Source: UBA6168 sp964573725
Lineage (GTDB): Bacteria; Bacteroidota; Bacteroidia; Chitinophagales; Saprospiraceae
Length of the DNA: 64,000 nt
Direction: 5' to 3'
Assembly (NCBI GenBank): GCA_964573725.1
Contig: CAZNLJ010000016.1
Span: 55,411 to 119,410, forward strand
Made by a program: the position numbers and the translations under genes. The notes beneath the pieces are model-generated. The model worked only from the letters and a program-made list of their open reading frames with translations, did not search any database and had not been told where the DNA came from. Positions within the stretch are counted from its first letter, which is position 1; every line of letters starts with the position of its first letter. Below are positions 46,244 through 55,248 of this stretch, piece by piece.

Positions 46244-47212
46244 ATGGACCATATACTCCCGATCCTGCTGAGCGCCCTGTGGGCATTGTTTTCCTCCCCC
46301 GGCACCGGTAAGGCCCAGTGCTTCGATGACGCCGGCCTGCCGCTGACCTGGACGGCGGGGCCACCGCCCCTGACCGCATGGGCGGACCCCGGCCTGCAGG
46401 CCAGCCTCGAGCGGGAACTGGCCGCCCGTCCGGCTTGGAAAGCCCTGGTCGACCGCAGGAAGCTGGCGGTTGGGCTGGTGGACCTCTCCGATCCGCAGCA
46501 TGTGCGGTACGCCAGCCTCAATGGGGCGGAAATGATGTATGCGGCCAGCCTTCCCAAAATCGCCGTCCTCCTGGCGGCGGAAGATGCCATGGAAAGCGGA
46601 AAATTACCGGCCAGTCCGGCCGTGTTGTCCGACCTACGCCTCATGATCAGCCGGTCGGACAACCAGGCCACCACCCGGATGATCGACCGGCTCGGGTATC
46701 GCCAGATCGAGGCGGTCCTGACAGATCCCCGGTACCGGTTGTACGACCGGCAGCACGGAGGCGGCTTGTGGGTTGGCAAACGCTATGCCGCCGGCGGGGA
46801 ACGGTATCCGGACCCGCTCCGGGGCTTGAGCCACGCCGCTTCCGTCTCGCAAGTGTGCCGCTTCTATTATCTCCTGGCCATGGGTCGCTTGGTCAGCCCC
46901 GAACGTTCCGCGCACATGCTGGAGATCATGGAGGCCCCGGAACTCAAGCACAAGTTCGTGAATACCTTACAGCAGACGGCACCGGGCGCAAGGCTCTTCC
47001 GGAAATCCGGTACCTGGCGGCAATGGCATGCCGACTCGGTGCTGGTCTGGGGGGAAGGATGGCAACGCTACATACTGGTCGGATTGGCGGAGGATGCCCG
47101 GGGGGAACAGGTCATGCGTGACCTGGTGCGGATCGCGGAGAATGCCTTGCAGCACCGGACCACCCTCGCCCGGCAGCCGCTGCCCGGCACACCGGCCGCT
47201 ACCGTCCGCTGA
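46244..47212 (+). CDS. class A beta-lactamase-fold serine hydrolase
   Basis: A 322-residue exported protein (signal peptide about 1-24) with the serine beta-lactamase/PBP triad: S102xxK105 (ASLPK), S138DN140 (RSDNQATTR) and a KTG-like K-S-G-T near residue 258. The Glu166-type residue of true class A beta-lactamases is not evident, so it may be a D,D-peptidase-like or other hydrolase rather than a resistance enzyme. It lies 32 bp upstream of the Npt-HEAT gene and probably shares its transcript. Confidence 0.82.
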   Translation: MDHILPILLSALWALFSSPGTGKAQCFDDAGLPLTWTAGPPPLTAWADPGLQASLERELAARPAWKALVDRRKLAVGLVDLSDPQHVRYASLNGAEMMYAASLPKIAVLLAAEDAMESGKLPASPAVLSDLRLMISRSDNQATTRMIDRLGYRQIEAVLTDPRYRLYDRQHGGGLWVGKRYAAGGERYPDPLRGLSHAASVSQVCRFYYLLAMGRLVSPERSAHMLEIMEAPELKHKFVNTLQQTAPGARLFRKSGTWRQWHADSVLVWGEGWQRYILVGLAEDARGEQVMRDLVRIAENALQHRTTLARQPLPGTPAATVR

Positions 47213-47244
47213 CCACGGCCGACCCCTTACCACCGCGCCGTACC

Positions 47245-50127
47245 ATGACGACCGACTTTTTCCGAAGGCCCCGGTATTTCCTGAGCGGAACGGTCCGCAC
47301 CTTGTTCCGCCGGGCTTTCGATATCCGGGAAGGGGAATTGGGTCGGGCGTTCCCCATGCAGGCGGTCATCTTCCTGCTCATTTCCACCCTGCTGATCGTC
47401 AAACCGACGGTAAACGCCTTGTTCCTGGACCGTTTCGGGGTGGAACAACTGCCGGTGGCCTTCCTGCTGGTCGCCGTCGCGGCGGCGGTGGTCAGTTCCC
47501 TGTACACCCGTATATTGACCCGGTACTCCCTGTACACCATCCTGCGCGGCACCCTGTACGGCTCCATGTTGTCCTTGTTGGGCTTTGGCTTGCTCCTGTA
47601 CGGGGGGATCCAGGAATCGCTGGTGCTGTACCTTTTCTATTGTTGGGTGGCGATTTTCGCCCTTTTGTCCACTTCCCAGTTCTGGCTCCTGGCGAACCTG
47701 GTGTTCAATGTCCGCGAAGCCAAGCGGCTTTTCGGGTTCATCGGGGCCGGCGCCATCGCCGGTGGCATCGCCGGCGGCTATCTCACCTCCGTCCTGGCCA
47801 CCGCCATCCGCGTGGAGTGGCTGCTCTTCCTGGCGGTCTTCCTCCTGGGGCTTTGCCTGCCGTTCCTTCGACGGATCTGGGAGCAGGGCGTGTTGCCCGC
47901 GCAGGCGCAGGAACAGGTCCGTTGGCGGACGGGCCGATTTTCGGCGGACGAACATCCTTTGTCGCTGATCCGCCGGTCCAGGCACCTGAGTTATGTGGCG
48001 GGCATCGTCACCTTGAGTGTGATGGTGGCGAAACTGGTCGACTACCAGTTCGGCGGGGTCGCCGCCGCCGCCATCGGGGATCCCGGGGAGCTGACCGCCT
48101 TCTTCGGTTTTTGGTTTTCCACCTTCAACGTGGTGTCGCTGCTGTTCCAGTTGTTCCTGACCCGATGGGTGGTGGGGCTGGTCGGGGTAGGGGGGGCACT
48201 TTTCTTCCTGCCGGCCTTCATTGCGGGCGCCGCCGGCCTGCTGCTGTTCTTTCCGGAATGGTTGCCCGCCGCCATCCTGCTGAAGATGTCCGACGGAAGC
48301 CTCAAGCAATCGCTCAACAAGGCGGCCATGGAGCTGGTGGTCCTGCCCGTACCCGCCGACCTCAAGCACCGGACCAAGACCTTCATCGATGTCTTCGTGG
48401 ACAGTGCCGCGACGGGCCTGTCCGGGTTGGTCCTGATTTTCCTGGTGAAAGGACTCGACCTGCCCGGTACGGCGGTGGGGGCGCTGATGATGGTGCTGAT
48501 CGGGGGCTGGCTGTTCCTGATCGTCCAGGTCCGGAAGGAATACCTGCGGGCCTTCCGCCTGCGCTTGCGAAAAATCCAGCAGGACCCGGTCCTGCGGAAA
48601 GGGAGGCCGGACCTCCGGGACCACGAGGTCGCCGCCAGCCTGCTGCAGGTCCTGCGGGAAGGGAGCGAACGGCAGCGCTTGTTTGTGCTGGACAGGTTGC
48701 GGGAATTGCCGTCGAAACCTTTCCTGCCGGCCGTGACCGACCTCTTGCATCACCCGGCCGCCCGGATCCGGGCGGCCGCCCTGGATGCCTTGTATCCCTT
48801 TGAGGGTATCGACTGCCTGCCCGCCATCGACCTCGTACGCGACGAAGACCCGCGGGTGCGGCTGGCCGCATTCCGGTGCCTGCTCGCCCACGGCCCGGAA
48901 GCGGCGGCCCAAGCGGCTTTCCGGCAGCTCTGCGATTCGGCGGACACTTCGTTCCGGGCTGCCCTCCTGGCCGTCCTCGCCCGGGAAACCGGCAGCAACA
49001 ACTACCGGAAGGAGACCTACCAATTGAAGGAAAGGCTCCGCACGGCCTTGACATCCGACGAGACTCCCGCCGATGCCCGCGCCAAGCTCCTGGAAGCCGT
49101 CGGCTGGGCCGCCATCCCCGACCTGTACGAGCAGCTGTTCCCCCATTTCAACGACCCGGACCCATGGGTGGTCAAGGCGGCTATCCGGGCGGCGGGCCGG
49201 ACGGAACATCCGATGTTCATTCGCCAGCTGGTGCGCTTCCTACCCCTGCCCGCCTTCCGCCGGGAAGCTGTCCAGGCCTTGGCCGGGTACGGCCGCCCCT
49301 TGCCTCCTTTCCTGCGGGAACTGCGTCTCGAATGGGCCGGTACCCGGCCGGAGCTGGTCCGCTGGTTCCCTTCCGTCCTCCGGGAAATACCGTCGCCCGC
49401 CTCGGTCCATGTGCTGCTGGAACTGCTCGACATGGAGGATCCCGTCCTTCGGGAAAACGCCCTGCATGCGCTCAATGCGCTCCGCAACCGATACCCTCAC
49501 CTCAAACCCGAGAACCGCGAAGTCGTACGCCGAATCCTGCGGGAAGCCCGCCAGTATCAGGATATGCTGCCGGTCTTGTACCAGTCGATCTACCAACGGC
49601 TGGTCCACCCGCCGGACCACCTTTCCCCATCGGAGCGTTCGGTGCTGGAGGCCCGGATGGGACTCGCCCGCCTGCTGGAACAACGCCTGGACCGCAGCCT
49701 CGAGCGTATCTTCCGCCTGCTGGGACTCAAATATCCTTCCGAAGATATCATGGCCGCCTACGCGGATTTCCGCAGCCCGAAGGAGGAACTCCGCGTCAAT
49801 GCCCTCGAATTCCTCGACAACCTGCTCGAACCCAATCTCAAGAAGGTGCTCGTACCCATCATGGAATCGGCTTTGATCAACGGTGTTCCGGAATCGGGTG
49901 CGCAGACCGGCCTGTTCCGAAAGATTCCCACCGAATACGATTGCTTCAAGCTGCTCCTGCGGGGCAGGGATGTCCGCCTGAAATTGGCGGTGCTCTATCT
50001 CATCCGACAACTCGGGGATCGTAAGTTCCTGCCCTTGCTGCTTGAAAGGATGGAAAACGACCAGGAAAAGGTCCGTACGTATGCCGCTGCCGTGCAGGCG
50101 GCCCTGCAGGCACCTTCGCCCCGATGA
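47245..50127 (+). CDS. Npt/ADP-ATP-translocase-like membrane protein with HEAT repeats
   Basis: A 960-residue protein. Residues about 35-435 contain 10-12 hydrophobic segments with MFS/Npt1-like traits (ALLSTSQFWLLANLVFNVREAKRLFGFIGAGAIAGG region; SLKQSLNKAAMELVVLPVP). Residues about 455-955 are HEAT-type helical pairs such as HEVAASLLQVLREGSERQR and DPWVVKAAIRAAGR. The first part resembles nucleotide transporters of obligate intracellular bacteria, but free-living Bacteroidota and Deltaproteobacteria have similar MFS-HEAT proteins of unknown substrate. It would be an inner-membrane transporter with a cytoplasmic scaffold. Confidence 0.8.
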   Translation: MTTDFFRRPRYFLSGTVRTLFRRAFDIREGELGRAFPMQAVIFLLISTLLIVKPTVNALFLDRFGVEQLPVAFLLVAVAAAVVSSLYTRILTRYSLYTILRGTLYGSMLSLLGFGLLLYGGIQESLVLYLFYCWVAIFALLSTSQFWLLANLVFNVREAKRLFGFIGAGAIAGGIAGGYLTSVLATAIRVEWLLFLAVFLLGLCLPFLRRIWEQGVLPAQAQEQVRWRTGRFSADEHPLSLIRRSRHLSYVAGIVTLSVMVAKLVDYQFGGVAAAAIGDPGELTAFFGFWFSTFNVVSLLFQLFLTRWVVGLVGVGGALFFLPAFIAGAAGLLLFFPEWLPAAILLKMSDGSLKQSLNKAAMELVVLPVPADLKHRTKTFIDVFVDSAATGLSGLVLIFLVKGLDLPGTAVGALMMVLIGGWLFLIVQVRKEYLRAFRLRLRKIQQDPVLRKGRPDLRDHEVAASLLQVLREGSERQRLFVLDRLRELPSKPFLPAVTDLLHHPAARIRAAALDALYPFEGIDCLPAIDLVRDEDPRVRLAAFRCLLAHGPEAAAQAAFRQLCDSADTSFRAALLAVLARETGSNNYRKETYQLKERLRTALTSDETPADARAKLLEAVGWAAIPDLYEQLFPHFNDPDPWVVKAAIRAAGRTEHPMFIRQLVRFLPLPAFRREAVQALAGYGRPLPPFLRELRLEWAGTRPELVRWFPSVLREIPSPASVHVLLELLDMEDPVLRENALHALNALRNRYPHLKPENREVVRRILREARQYQDMLPVLYQSIYQRLVHPPDHLSPSERSVLEARMGLARLLEQRLDRSLERIFRLLGLKYPSEDIMAAYADFRSPKEELRVNALEFLDNLLEPNLKKVLVPIMESALINGVPESGAQTGLFRKIPTEYDCFKLLLRGRDVRLKLAVLYLIRQLGDRKFLPLLLERMENDQEKVRTYAAAVQAALQAPSPR

Positions 50128-50263
50128 AGGCCGATGCACCTGGCCAGGGCGGATACCGGGGAAAGACCGGCACCGCCGGAAGCACCTGCTGGGCCTCGCA
50201 TGCCGACCCCAGCCGATGCGGCGCGTCGGGCCGCTCCCCGGAACAGCGCTGTCGGCACCCGGT

Positions 50264-50773
50264 TCATTCGAAACAACGGATGAATATCGGACCTACCGGA
50301 ATCGTGTTCGACGCCTGCCCGGAACGGTCCCGGATGAAAAGTTCGTAGGTGACCTGGTCATAGGGCATGAGGGGTGTTTCGTCCATACAGGGATTCAGGC
50401 CCAGGTCCGGTGGGAAAATGCAGCAGGTCGGCAGCAACCGGACCCTGATTTCCCCTTTGATCCCGTTGGAGGCGCCCAATTTGGGGACCGCCGGGATCCG
50501 AAACTGCCGCTCCAGCACATTGGTGCGCAAATCGGTGAGGAAAAGGTCCAGGGTATCGTTGTTACCGATGTCGCCGTCCCCATCCGTGAACCGGAAGGTC
50601 ACGAAAACGGAGTCCTCCTGGTTTTGTCCCCGTTGCATGGTGTCCTTGGACAAGCTGACGAACTCGATATAGGGTTCCAGGGGATAATCCGGGGGGGTGG
50701 CGCAGGACGGCAGCCCCCCGATGGCGGCAGCCAGCGGCCCCAACAGGAAAAGGAAATAGGGAAACCGTTTCAT
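50264..50773 (-). CDS. SPII lipoprotein, unknown function
   Basis: A 169-residue lipoprotein with signal peptide and lipobox GLPSC|A (Cys24). The mature part has an extended beta pattern with an acidic FRFTDGDGDIGNNDTLDLFLTDL stretch, a putative Ca-binding segment common in Bacteroidota lipoproteins, and paired cysteines (PTCCIFPP, NPCMDE). It is convergent with the Npt-HEAT gene and divergent from the LuxE-like gene. Confidence 0.82.
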   Translation of the reverse strand: MKRFPYFLFLLGPLAAAIGGLPSCATPPDYPLEPYIEFVSLSKDTMQRGQNQEDSVFVTFRFTDGDGDIGNNDTLDLFLTDLRTNVLERQFRIPAVPKLGASNGIKGEIRVRLLPTCCIFPPDLGLNPCMDETPLMPYDQVTYELFIRDRSGQASNTIPVGPIFIRCFE

Positions 50774-50886
50774 GGACTGTAATTTTGTGGAAAATTACAT
50801 TATTTTTCGGGATGACGGAAGTATCCGGCCTCCTCCGGAACGGTTTCCGGATACAGGTGGCACAGGCTTCCGATGGTGGCAACGGC

Positions 50887-51897
50887 ATGACGTACGAACA
50901 AGAAAGAGAACATTTGATGCGGCGCCTCCAGGCAGTCGGGGAGGCCGACTTCCCGGAGCTGGCCCTGGCCGTTTTTCGCTTCCAGTGGCGCTACAACCCT
51001 TTGTACGCCCGCTACGGTAAGCTGCTGAGGGTGGATGCGGACAGGGTGGATACCCTGGACGACATCCCTTTCCTGCCCATCGAGCTGTTCCGGCGCTACC
51101 GGGTCCGTACGGGCGATTGGACACCGGCGCTGACCTTCACGAGCAGCGGTACGACCGGCGACCGGACGAGTCACCACGACGTCCGCGACCCCGGAAACTA
51201 TCTGCGGAACGCCCGGCGGGGATTCGGCCAGTTTTACGGGGACCCGTCCGAATACCTGGTCCTGGCCTTGCTGCCGTCCTACCTGGAGCGGTCGGGATCT
51301 TCCCTGGTCCATATGGCGGCGGATTTCATCGCCTGTTCCCGGTATCCGGAAAGCGGTTTTTTCCTGGAGGATACGGCGGCCTTGCGGGCCTTGCTGGCGG
51401 CGACCGCCGATTCCGGCGCTGGCGACATTCGCCGGGTGTTGTTGCTCGGGGTTTCCTTTGCGTTGCTGGACCTGGCCGAGCAAGGCCCCCTGCCGATGTC
51501 GGACCGGGTGGTGGTCATGGAGACGGGCGGCATGAAAGGCCGCCGCCGCGAAATGATCCGGGAAGCGCTGCACGGACGGTTGCAGGAGGCTTTCGGCGTG
51601 CCGTCCATCCACTCCGAGTATGGGATGACGGAAATGTTTTCGCAGGCGTATTCCGATGGCGGCGGGCGGTTCCGGCCCACCGCCCTGCTCCGGATCGCCA
51701 CGCGCGAGCTGACGGATCCACGTTGCCCCCAACGGCCGGGCAAGACCGGGGCCGTCAATGTCATCGACCTGGCGAATCTCGACACCTGTTCCTTCCTGGC
51801 GACCGACGACCTGGGAAAGGTCTGGGAGGACGGTAGTTTCGAAATCCTGGGCCGGGTGGACAATACCGACATAAGAGGTTGCAACCTCCTGGTCTGA
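50887..51897 (+). CDS. LuxE-like acyl-protein synthetase / acyltransferase
   Basis: A 336-residue protein of the LuxE family, an ANL relative. It has the N-terminal FRFQWRYNPLYARY block, the ATP-binding loop TFTSSGTTGDRTSHH (about 79-93), the SEYGMTEMFSQ motif and the C-terminal VIDLANLDTCSFLATDDLG. In luminous bacteria LuxE activates fatty acids for LuxC reduction; no luxC or luxD is present here, so the acyl acceptor is unknown. In Bacteroidota such genes are often isolated. The ATG at 50887 starts the family N-terminus. Confidence 0.85.
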   Translation: MTYEQEREHLMRRLQAVGEADFPELALAVFRFQWRYNPLYARYGKLLRVDADRVDTLDDIPFLPIELFRRYRVRTGDWTPALTFTSSGTTGDRTSHHDVRDPGNYLRNARRGFGQFYGDPSEYLVLALLPSYLERSGSSLVHMAADFIACSRYPESGFFLEDTAALRALLAATADSGAGDIRRVLLLGVSFALLDLAEQGPLPMSDRVVVMETGGMKGRRREMIREALHGRLQEAFGVPSIHSEYGMTEMFSQAYSDGGGRFRPTALLRIATRELTDPRCPQRPGKTGAVNVIDLANLDTCSFLATDDLGKVWEDGSFEILGRVDNTDIRGCNLLV

Positions 51898-52001
51898 AGG
51901 CCGGCGGAATGCACCTGACAAAAAGCCGGAATACATGTCCCGGAAGGGGGGCGGTCATGGCACGCCTGCCCGGATAAACCGAAAAGCTCAACCGCGCGAT
52001 C

Positions 52002-53906
52002 ATGGCGAACCGAAAAGAGAACAAGTCCGGAACCGGCCGACGGAAAACGACCGGTCGGGCAGACACCGCCCGTCGGGGACCGCTCCCTTGGCTGGAAGGG
52101 GGGCTGGTCCTGCTGGGCTTTGCCCTGTATGCCAACACCCTCGGGCACGGGTATGTCCTCGATGACTTTTCCGTCATCAAGGAAAATTTCCTGACGATGC
52201 GGGGAGTCGAGGGGATTCCGGAATTGTGGCGGCACGACGCGCGCTACGGTTACTGGAACAGTCCCGGCGAATTGTACCGTCCCCTGACGATGACCTTTTT
52301 TGCGGTCGAATGGGACCTCGCCGGCGGAGCGCCCTGGCTGGGGCACCTGATGAATGTCCTGTTGTACGCCTTGACGGGGGCGCTCATGTTCCGGACGCTG
52401 CACCGATGGATGCGGGGTTACCACTGGGTGGTGCCCTTCCTCACGGCCTTGTTCTTCCTGGCCCATCCGGTCCATACGGAAGTGGTGGCCAACATCAAGA
52501 GCCGGGACGAGATCCTGATGCTGCTGTTCAGCCTGACGGCACTCCTGTGGCTGGCGAGGTACCTGGACGGTGGGGGGAAGATGTGGTGGGGCCTGTCCCT
52601 GGCCGCCTACACCGCGGCCATGTTCTCGAAGGAAAACGGCATCACGTTCCTGGCGGTCATCCCGTTGATGATCCATTTTTTCCGACCCGAGGGCGGCCGC
52701 CGTGCCTGGACGGCGGCGGCGGGCTACCTGGTCCCCGTCGGCGTGTACCTGATTGTCCGCCGGCTGGTCATCGGCGAACTGCTCCATCCAGGGGAGATCT
52801 CCGTCCTGGACAACTTCCTGGTGGCCGCCGGCGACGACTTTGCGGTCAGGACGGCCAGTGCCTTGCTGTTGTTGGGGAAATACCTCCTCGTGTTGTTGTT
52901 CCCGCATCCGTTGGGGAGCGATTTCGGATACGACCAGATTCCGTTGACGGATTGGTCGGACATCCGGGTCTGGGCCTCCTTCCTGGCCTGGGCAGGCCTG
53001 CTGGGTTGGGCCTTGGCCGGCTGGCGACGGCGGCGCCTGCTTTCCTTCGGCCTCCTTTTTTTCGCCGTCAATTTCTCCCTGTACACGAACCTCGTGGTCA
53101 CCATCGGCACCTCCTACGGGGAACGGCTGCTTTATGCAGCATCCCCCGGATTCGCCCTCCTGCTGGCCCTGGCCCTGGTCGGCGCGTTCCGGGTGCCTGT
53201 GGTCGTACCGGGCGCCGAAGTGCCCGCCCGGAAAGGGCTTTGGGCCGCCGCCGCCCTCCTCCTGGTCCTTTACGGGTTCAAGACCATCGACCGCAACCGG
53301 GATTGGAAAGACAGTTTCAGCCTCTATGCGGCGGATGTGGAGGTCGCACCCGATGCCGCCAAGCTGAATTACCACTTCGGGTTGGAGTTGGTCCAACGGG
53401 GGCTGGAGGAAACCGATGCCGCCCGGCGGCAATCCTTTTTCGAGCAGGGAGAAGCGCGATTTGCGCAGGCCATCCGGATTTATCCTTCCTATCACGATGC
53501 CTACAGCCAGCTCGGACTGGTCCATTACCGGCGGAAGGAATACGCGAAGGCGATGGAACAATACGAGCTGGCGCTCCGCTACAAGCCGAACTTCGCGCTC
53601 GTCTACAGCAACATGGGAATCATCTACTTCGAGCGGGGTGAATTGGACAAGGCACGGGAAGTTTATGAAAAGGCGGTACAGTACGACCCCCGAATGAAGG
53701 ACGCGTTGCGGAACCTGGGGGCGGTGCACGCCATGCAGGGCAACTTCGGGGAAGCTATCCGCTGGTTTTCACAAGGTCTGCAGTATTGGCCGGACGACCC
53801 GACGCTCAACCGATACCTGGGTTCGGCCTACCGGGACGCCGGGCAGCCGGAAAAAGGAAGGCCCTACCTGGAAAAGGCCGGGCGGCTCGAACAGACATCC
53901 CGTTGA
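52002..53906 (+). CDS. TMTC-like multi-pass membrane protein with TPR repeats
   Basis: A 634-residue protein: basic N-terminus, 9-11 membrane helices (about 30-425) and a C-terminal TPR array (about 445-630) with clear repeats such as YHDAYSQLGLVHYRRKEYAKAMEQYELAL and the following two. The first loop has GYVLDDFSVIKEN, the paired acidic residues of GT-C transferases, as in eukaryotic TMTC O-mannosyltransferases. It may transfer sugars to exported proteins, but catalysis is not shown for the bacterial proteins. Confidence 0.82.
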   Translation: MANRKENKSGTGRRKTTGRADTARRGPLPWLEGGLVLLGFALYANTLGHGYVLDDFSVIKENFLTMRGVEGIPELWRHDARYGYWNSPGELYRPLTMTFFAVEWDLAGGAPWLGHLMNVLLYALTGALMFRTLHRWMRGYHWVVPFLTALFFLAHPVHTEVVANIKSRDEILMLLFSLTALLWLARYLDGGGKMWWGLSLAAYTAAMFSKENGITFLAVIPLMIHFFRPEGGRRAWTAAAGYLVPVGVYLIVRRLVIGELLHPGEISVLDNFLVAAGDDFAVRTASALLLLGKYLLVLLFPHPLGSDFGYDQIPLTDWSDIRVWASFLAWAGLLGWALAGWRRRRLLSFGLLFFAVNFSLYTNLVVTIGTSYGERLLYAASPGFALLLALALVGAFRVPVVVPGAEVPARKGLWAAAALLLVLYGFKTIDRNRDWKDSFSLYAADVEVAPDAAKLNYHFGLELVQRGLEETDAARRQSFFEQGEARFAQAIRIYPSYHDAYSQLGLVHYRRKEYAKAMEQYELALRYKPNFALVYSNMGIIYFERGELDKAREVYEKAVQYDPRMKDALRNLGAVHAMQGNFGEAIRWFSQGLQYWPDDPTLNRYLGSAYRDAGQPEKGRPYLEKAGRLEQTSR

Positions 53907-53907
53907 C

Positions 53908-53946
53908 GGCGGGGCACACCGGATGGGCTTTCCGGTGCGCCCCGCC
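53908..53946. terminator. long hairpin between convergent genes
   Basis: A 16-position stem with one A-C mismatch (53908-53923 with 53931-53946, 7-nt loop) fills the 42-bp gap between the TMTC-like gene and the convergent moeZ-like gene. It is symmetric and probably ends transcription from both sides. Confidence 0.6.
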
Positions 53947-53948
53947 GG

Positions 53949-55094
53949 TCAGGATACCGAAGCTTCGGTACCGGTCATGGCCTTTTCCCAGGCATCGATG
54001 CCGCCGGTGAGGTTGTACAGGTTGTCGTAGCCGAACAGGTCCTCCAATTCCCGGATGGCTTTTGCACTCCGAACCCCTCCCTTGCAATGGACGACGACCT
54101 GGCCCTGCCGGCGGATGCGGTGGGCGGCACCCGACACGGATCCCAGGGGAATCAGTTCCCCATCCATATGGGACACCGCGTATTCATGCGGTTCGCGGAC
54201 ATCGATGAGCTGGATGTCTGCGCCCGCCTTTCGCAGGGCGGCAAATTCCGCCACCCCGATTTCCTTGACCTTCCGGAGCTGGTCGACCGGGACGATCCCG
54301 CAGAACCGGTCGTAGTCGACCAGTTCCCGGATATCGGTGGCGGCTTGTTTCTGTACCCGCAGGATACGGGTGGTGAAAGCGGCCGCATCGAAGAGGAACA
54401 AGCGTCCGGCCAAGGGTTCGCCCACCCCGCTCAGCACCTTGATCACTTCACTCGCCTGCATGGAGCCGATGATACCCGGGAGGACCCCCAGGACCCCACC
54501 TTCCGCGCAATTGGGAACGAGGCCGGGCGGCGGCGGTTCCGGGAACATATCCCGGTAATTCGGTCCGCGGGTACCGTCCGGAAACAGGTAATTGAACACG
54601 GAGACCTGGCCTTCGAACTGGAAAATCGAGGCGTAAACATTGACTTTTCCGGCCAGGACGCAGGCATCGTTGACCAGGTAGCGGGTGGGGAAGTTGTCGG
54701 TGCCGTCCGCGACCACATCGTAGCGGCTCACCAGGTCGAGGGCGTTCTCCCGGGTGAAGCGGGTGTTGTACACGGTGATATCCAGGTGGGGATTCAAGGC
54801 CAGGAGCCGCTCCCGGGCCTTTTCCGCCTTGGGGGCTCCGACATCATTCACCTGGAAGAGGATTTGGCGTTGCAGATTGCTGTCGTCGACGGTATCGAAA
54901 TCCACGATGCCGATATGGCCGACGCCGGCGGCGGCCAGGTAGAGGAGGACGGGGCTGCCCAGGCCACCGGAGCCGATGACCAGGACCTTGCCCGCCTTGA
55001 GGCGTTGCTGCCCTTGCAGGCCGAACTCGGGTATGGCGATGTGTCGGGCGTACCGGGCCATTTCCCGGCTGCTGAGTGGAATGGCTTGCTCCAT
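53949..55094 (-). CDS. moeZ: E1-like sulfur-carrier activating enzyme with rhodanese domain (MoeZ/ThiF type)
   Basis: A 381-residue protein joining an adenylating E1 domain (VIGSGGLGSPVLLYLAAAGVG, the DDSNLQRQ Arg finger, VADGTDNFPTRYLVND) and a C-terminal rhodanese domain with active-site Cys in VVHCKGGVRSAKA. It would adenylate the carrier's C-terminal Gly and pass sulfur as thiocarboxylate. The first zinc Cys pair of MoeB/ThiF is replaced (GPNYRDMFPE) while PNCAEGG remains. It is the last gene of the cysteine operon. MoeZ of Mycobacterium tuberculosis is the closest functional model. Confidence 0.88.
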   Translation of the reverse strand: MEQAIPLSSREMARYARHIAIPEFGLQGQQRLKAGKVLVIGSGGLGSPVLLYLAAAGVGHIGIVDFDTVDDSNLQRQILFQVNDVGAPKAEKARERLLALNPHLDITVYNTRFTRENALDLVSRYDVVADGTDNFPTRYLVNDACVLAGKVNVYASIFQFEGQVSVFNYLFPDGTRGPNYRDMFPEPPPPGLVPNCAEGGVLGVLPGIIGSMQASEVIKVLSGVGEPLAGRLFLFDAAAFTTRILRVQKQAATDIRELVDYDRFCGIVPVDQLRKVKEIGVAEFAALRKAGADIQLIDVREPHEYAVSHMDGELIPLGSVSGAAHRIRRQGQVVVHCKGGVRSAKAIRELEDLFGYDNLYNLTGGIDAWEKAMTGTEASVS

Positions 55095-55248
55095 GAGTCG
55101 GATAGGTTTGTGGCGGAACCGCGTGCGGGGCACCTCATCGGGACAGGGCGGACCTATCCTTACCGGAAGATGCCGTTCGCCGGACCGGGCCGTCCGGAGG
55201 GCGTGCCGGGCCGGGTTCCAGGTGTTGACGGATGGCGAGGCAAATGCC

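Noticed and set aside
46244..47212. Antibiotic-resistance beta-lactamase
   Set aside because: SxxK, SDN and KSG are present, but no Glu166-type residue is seen and the context is ordinary; called only as a beta-lactamase-fold hydrolase.
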